A DNA stretch of 12,265 nt from assembly GCA_024645305.1 (NCBI GenBank), contig JAHEFU010000070.1:1-12265 (forward strand), read 5' to 3'. This document shows, piece after piece, positions 11,800 through 12,265 of this stretch; position 1 is the first letter of the stretch; the number at the start of each line of letters is the position of its first letter. The position numbers were made by a program, and so were the translations under genes. This stretch comes from Planctomycetales bacterium (GTDB lineage Bacteria > 4484-113 > JAFGCY01). Under the pieces are notes generated by a model. It searched no databases, had not been told where the DNA came from, and worked only from the letters and a program-made list of their open reading frames with translations.

Positions 11800-12265
11800 A
11801 TGAAATTTCTTAAGGCGCTTTGTGAGACCCCGGGTATCCCCGGACGCGAGGAACGAGTCCGGGAACTGCTGCAGAAGCATACCGAGGGCTGGTGGGACAG
11901 TTCCGATGTGGACCGGGTGGGCAACCTGTGGGGCCGCCTGAAGGCCGCCAAGCCGAATTCCGGTGAGGAAAAGAGCGTGGTCCTGGCCTGCCACATGGAC
12001 CAGATCGGCTTCTATGTCAGGCATGTTGATGATGAGGGCTTCCTGAGGATCCAGCAGGCCGGCGGTTTTGACACCCGCAACCTGTTTGCCCGCCGTGTGC
12101 TGGTGATGACCAGCAATGGGGGCGATATCATTGGCATCCTCAATCCGGCAACCAAGCCGGTGCATGTGGCCTCTCCGGAGGACCGCAAGAAGATCCCGCA
12201 GATCTCCGAGTTTGTGATTGATACCGGACTGCCCAAGGAGCAGATCAAGGAAATGGTGCGGCCCG
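11800..12265 (+). CDS. M42 family metallo-aminopeptidase, N-terminal part
   Basis: The first 155 residues of an M42 (FrvX/glutamyl aminopeptidase/endoglucanase-M-like) peptidase, open to the right edge. Family features are the opening FLKALCETPGIPGREERVREL, the metal site AC-H65-M-D67-QIGF, GGFDTRNLFARRV (88-100), GGDIIGILNPATKPVH (107-122), and FVIDTGLPKEQIKEMVRP, which leads to the usual GD motif. The metal-site motif is HMDQIG rather than the common HMDEIG. These enzymes form dodecameric tetrahedral complexes and trim N-terminal residues from peptides in the cytosol; the catalytic glutamate pair and further metal ligands lie outside the window. ATG 11800 has AGGTGG 5 bases upstream and GGAGG 12 bases upstream. 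It follows the zinc-ribbon/TPR-like gene after 42 bp and has its own candidate -10 box. Confidence 0.9.
   Translation, partial: MKFLKALCETPGIPGREERVRELLQKHTEGWWDSSDVDRVGNLWGRLKAAKPNSGEEKSVVLACHMDQIGFYVRHVDDEGFLRIQQAGGFDTRNLFARRVLVMTSNGGDIIGILNPATKPVHVASPEDRKKIPQISEFVIDTGLPKEQIKEMVRP

Overview
The window comes from a bacterium with a GC-rich genome (about 60% by eye), coding densely on both strands, with recognisable sigma-70-like -10 boxes and mostly good Shine-Dalgarno sites. Several proteins carry a secretion signal or a single N-terminal membrane anchor, which fits a Gram-negative cell. The mix of a family I pyrophosphatase, a C1B bleomycin-hydrolase peptidase, an M42 peptidase, an unusual isocitrate/isopropylmalate-type dehydrogenase and DUF-like envelope proteins would suit a PVC-type or proteobacterial lineage. 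No gene here fixes the taxonomy. I see no insertion sequence, CRISPR array, tRNA or rRNA; most of the window looks like chromosomal core or housekeeping sequence.

Layout. (1) 1-1176, minus strand: a D-2-hydroxyacid dehydrogenase, followed 21 bp later by the first 35 codons of a PLP-dependent threonine/serine dehydratase-type enzyme that runs off the left edge. Both start codons sit exactly where transcription from an upstream -10 box should begin, so both may be leaderless. (2) 1177-1451: a 275-bp divergent intergenic region holding a 109-bp element with 13-bp terminal inverted repeats and three internal hairpins. (3) 1452-4153, plus strand: a bleomycin hydrolase-type aminopeptidase, a single-pass membrane protein of unknown function, and inorganic pyrophosphatase, probably one operon. 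(4) 4288-7010, plus: a membrane sensor histidine kinase with two PAS domains, then a stand-alone receiver protein, probably a cognate pair. (5) 7105-8301, plus: an isocitrate-dehydrogenase-like enzyme ending in a structured 3' region and a strong intrinsic terminator (8417-8450). (6) 8468-9743, minus: an ankyrin-repeat protein, and upstream of it a membrane-anchored protein with a Cys-Cys motif. (7) 9833-11757, plus and divergent from (6): an exported protein translationally coupled (TGATG overlap) to a membrane-anchored putative zinc-ribbon/TPR-like protein. (8) 11800 to the right edge, plus: the N-terminal part of an M42 aminopeptidase.

The best-understood genes are metabolic: pyrophosphate hydrolysis, peptide turnover by two unrelated peptidases, 2-hydroxyacid and isocitrate-type oxidation. 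The least understood part is the divergent four-gene block 8468-11757, three of whose products look membrane-bound or exported. Its function cannot be read from sequence. The other unexplained features are non-coding: the folded element at 1191-1299, dyads and repeats around the two-component genes, and the folded 3' region after the dehydrogenase. I found no clear evidence of a complete novel system; the four-gene block and the 1191-1299 element are the best candidates.
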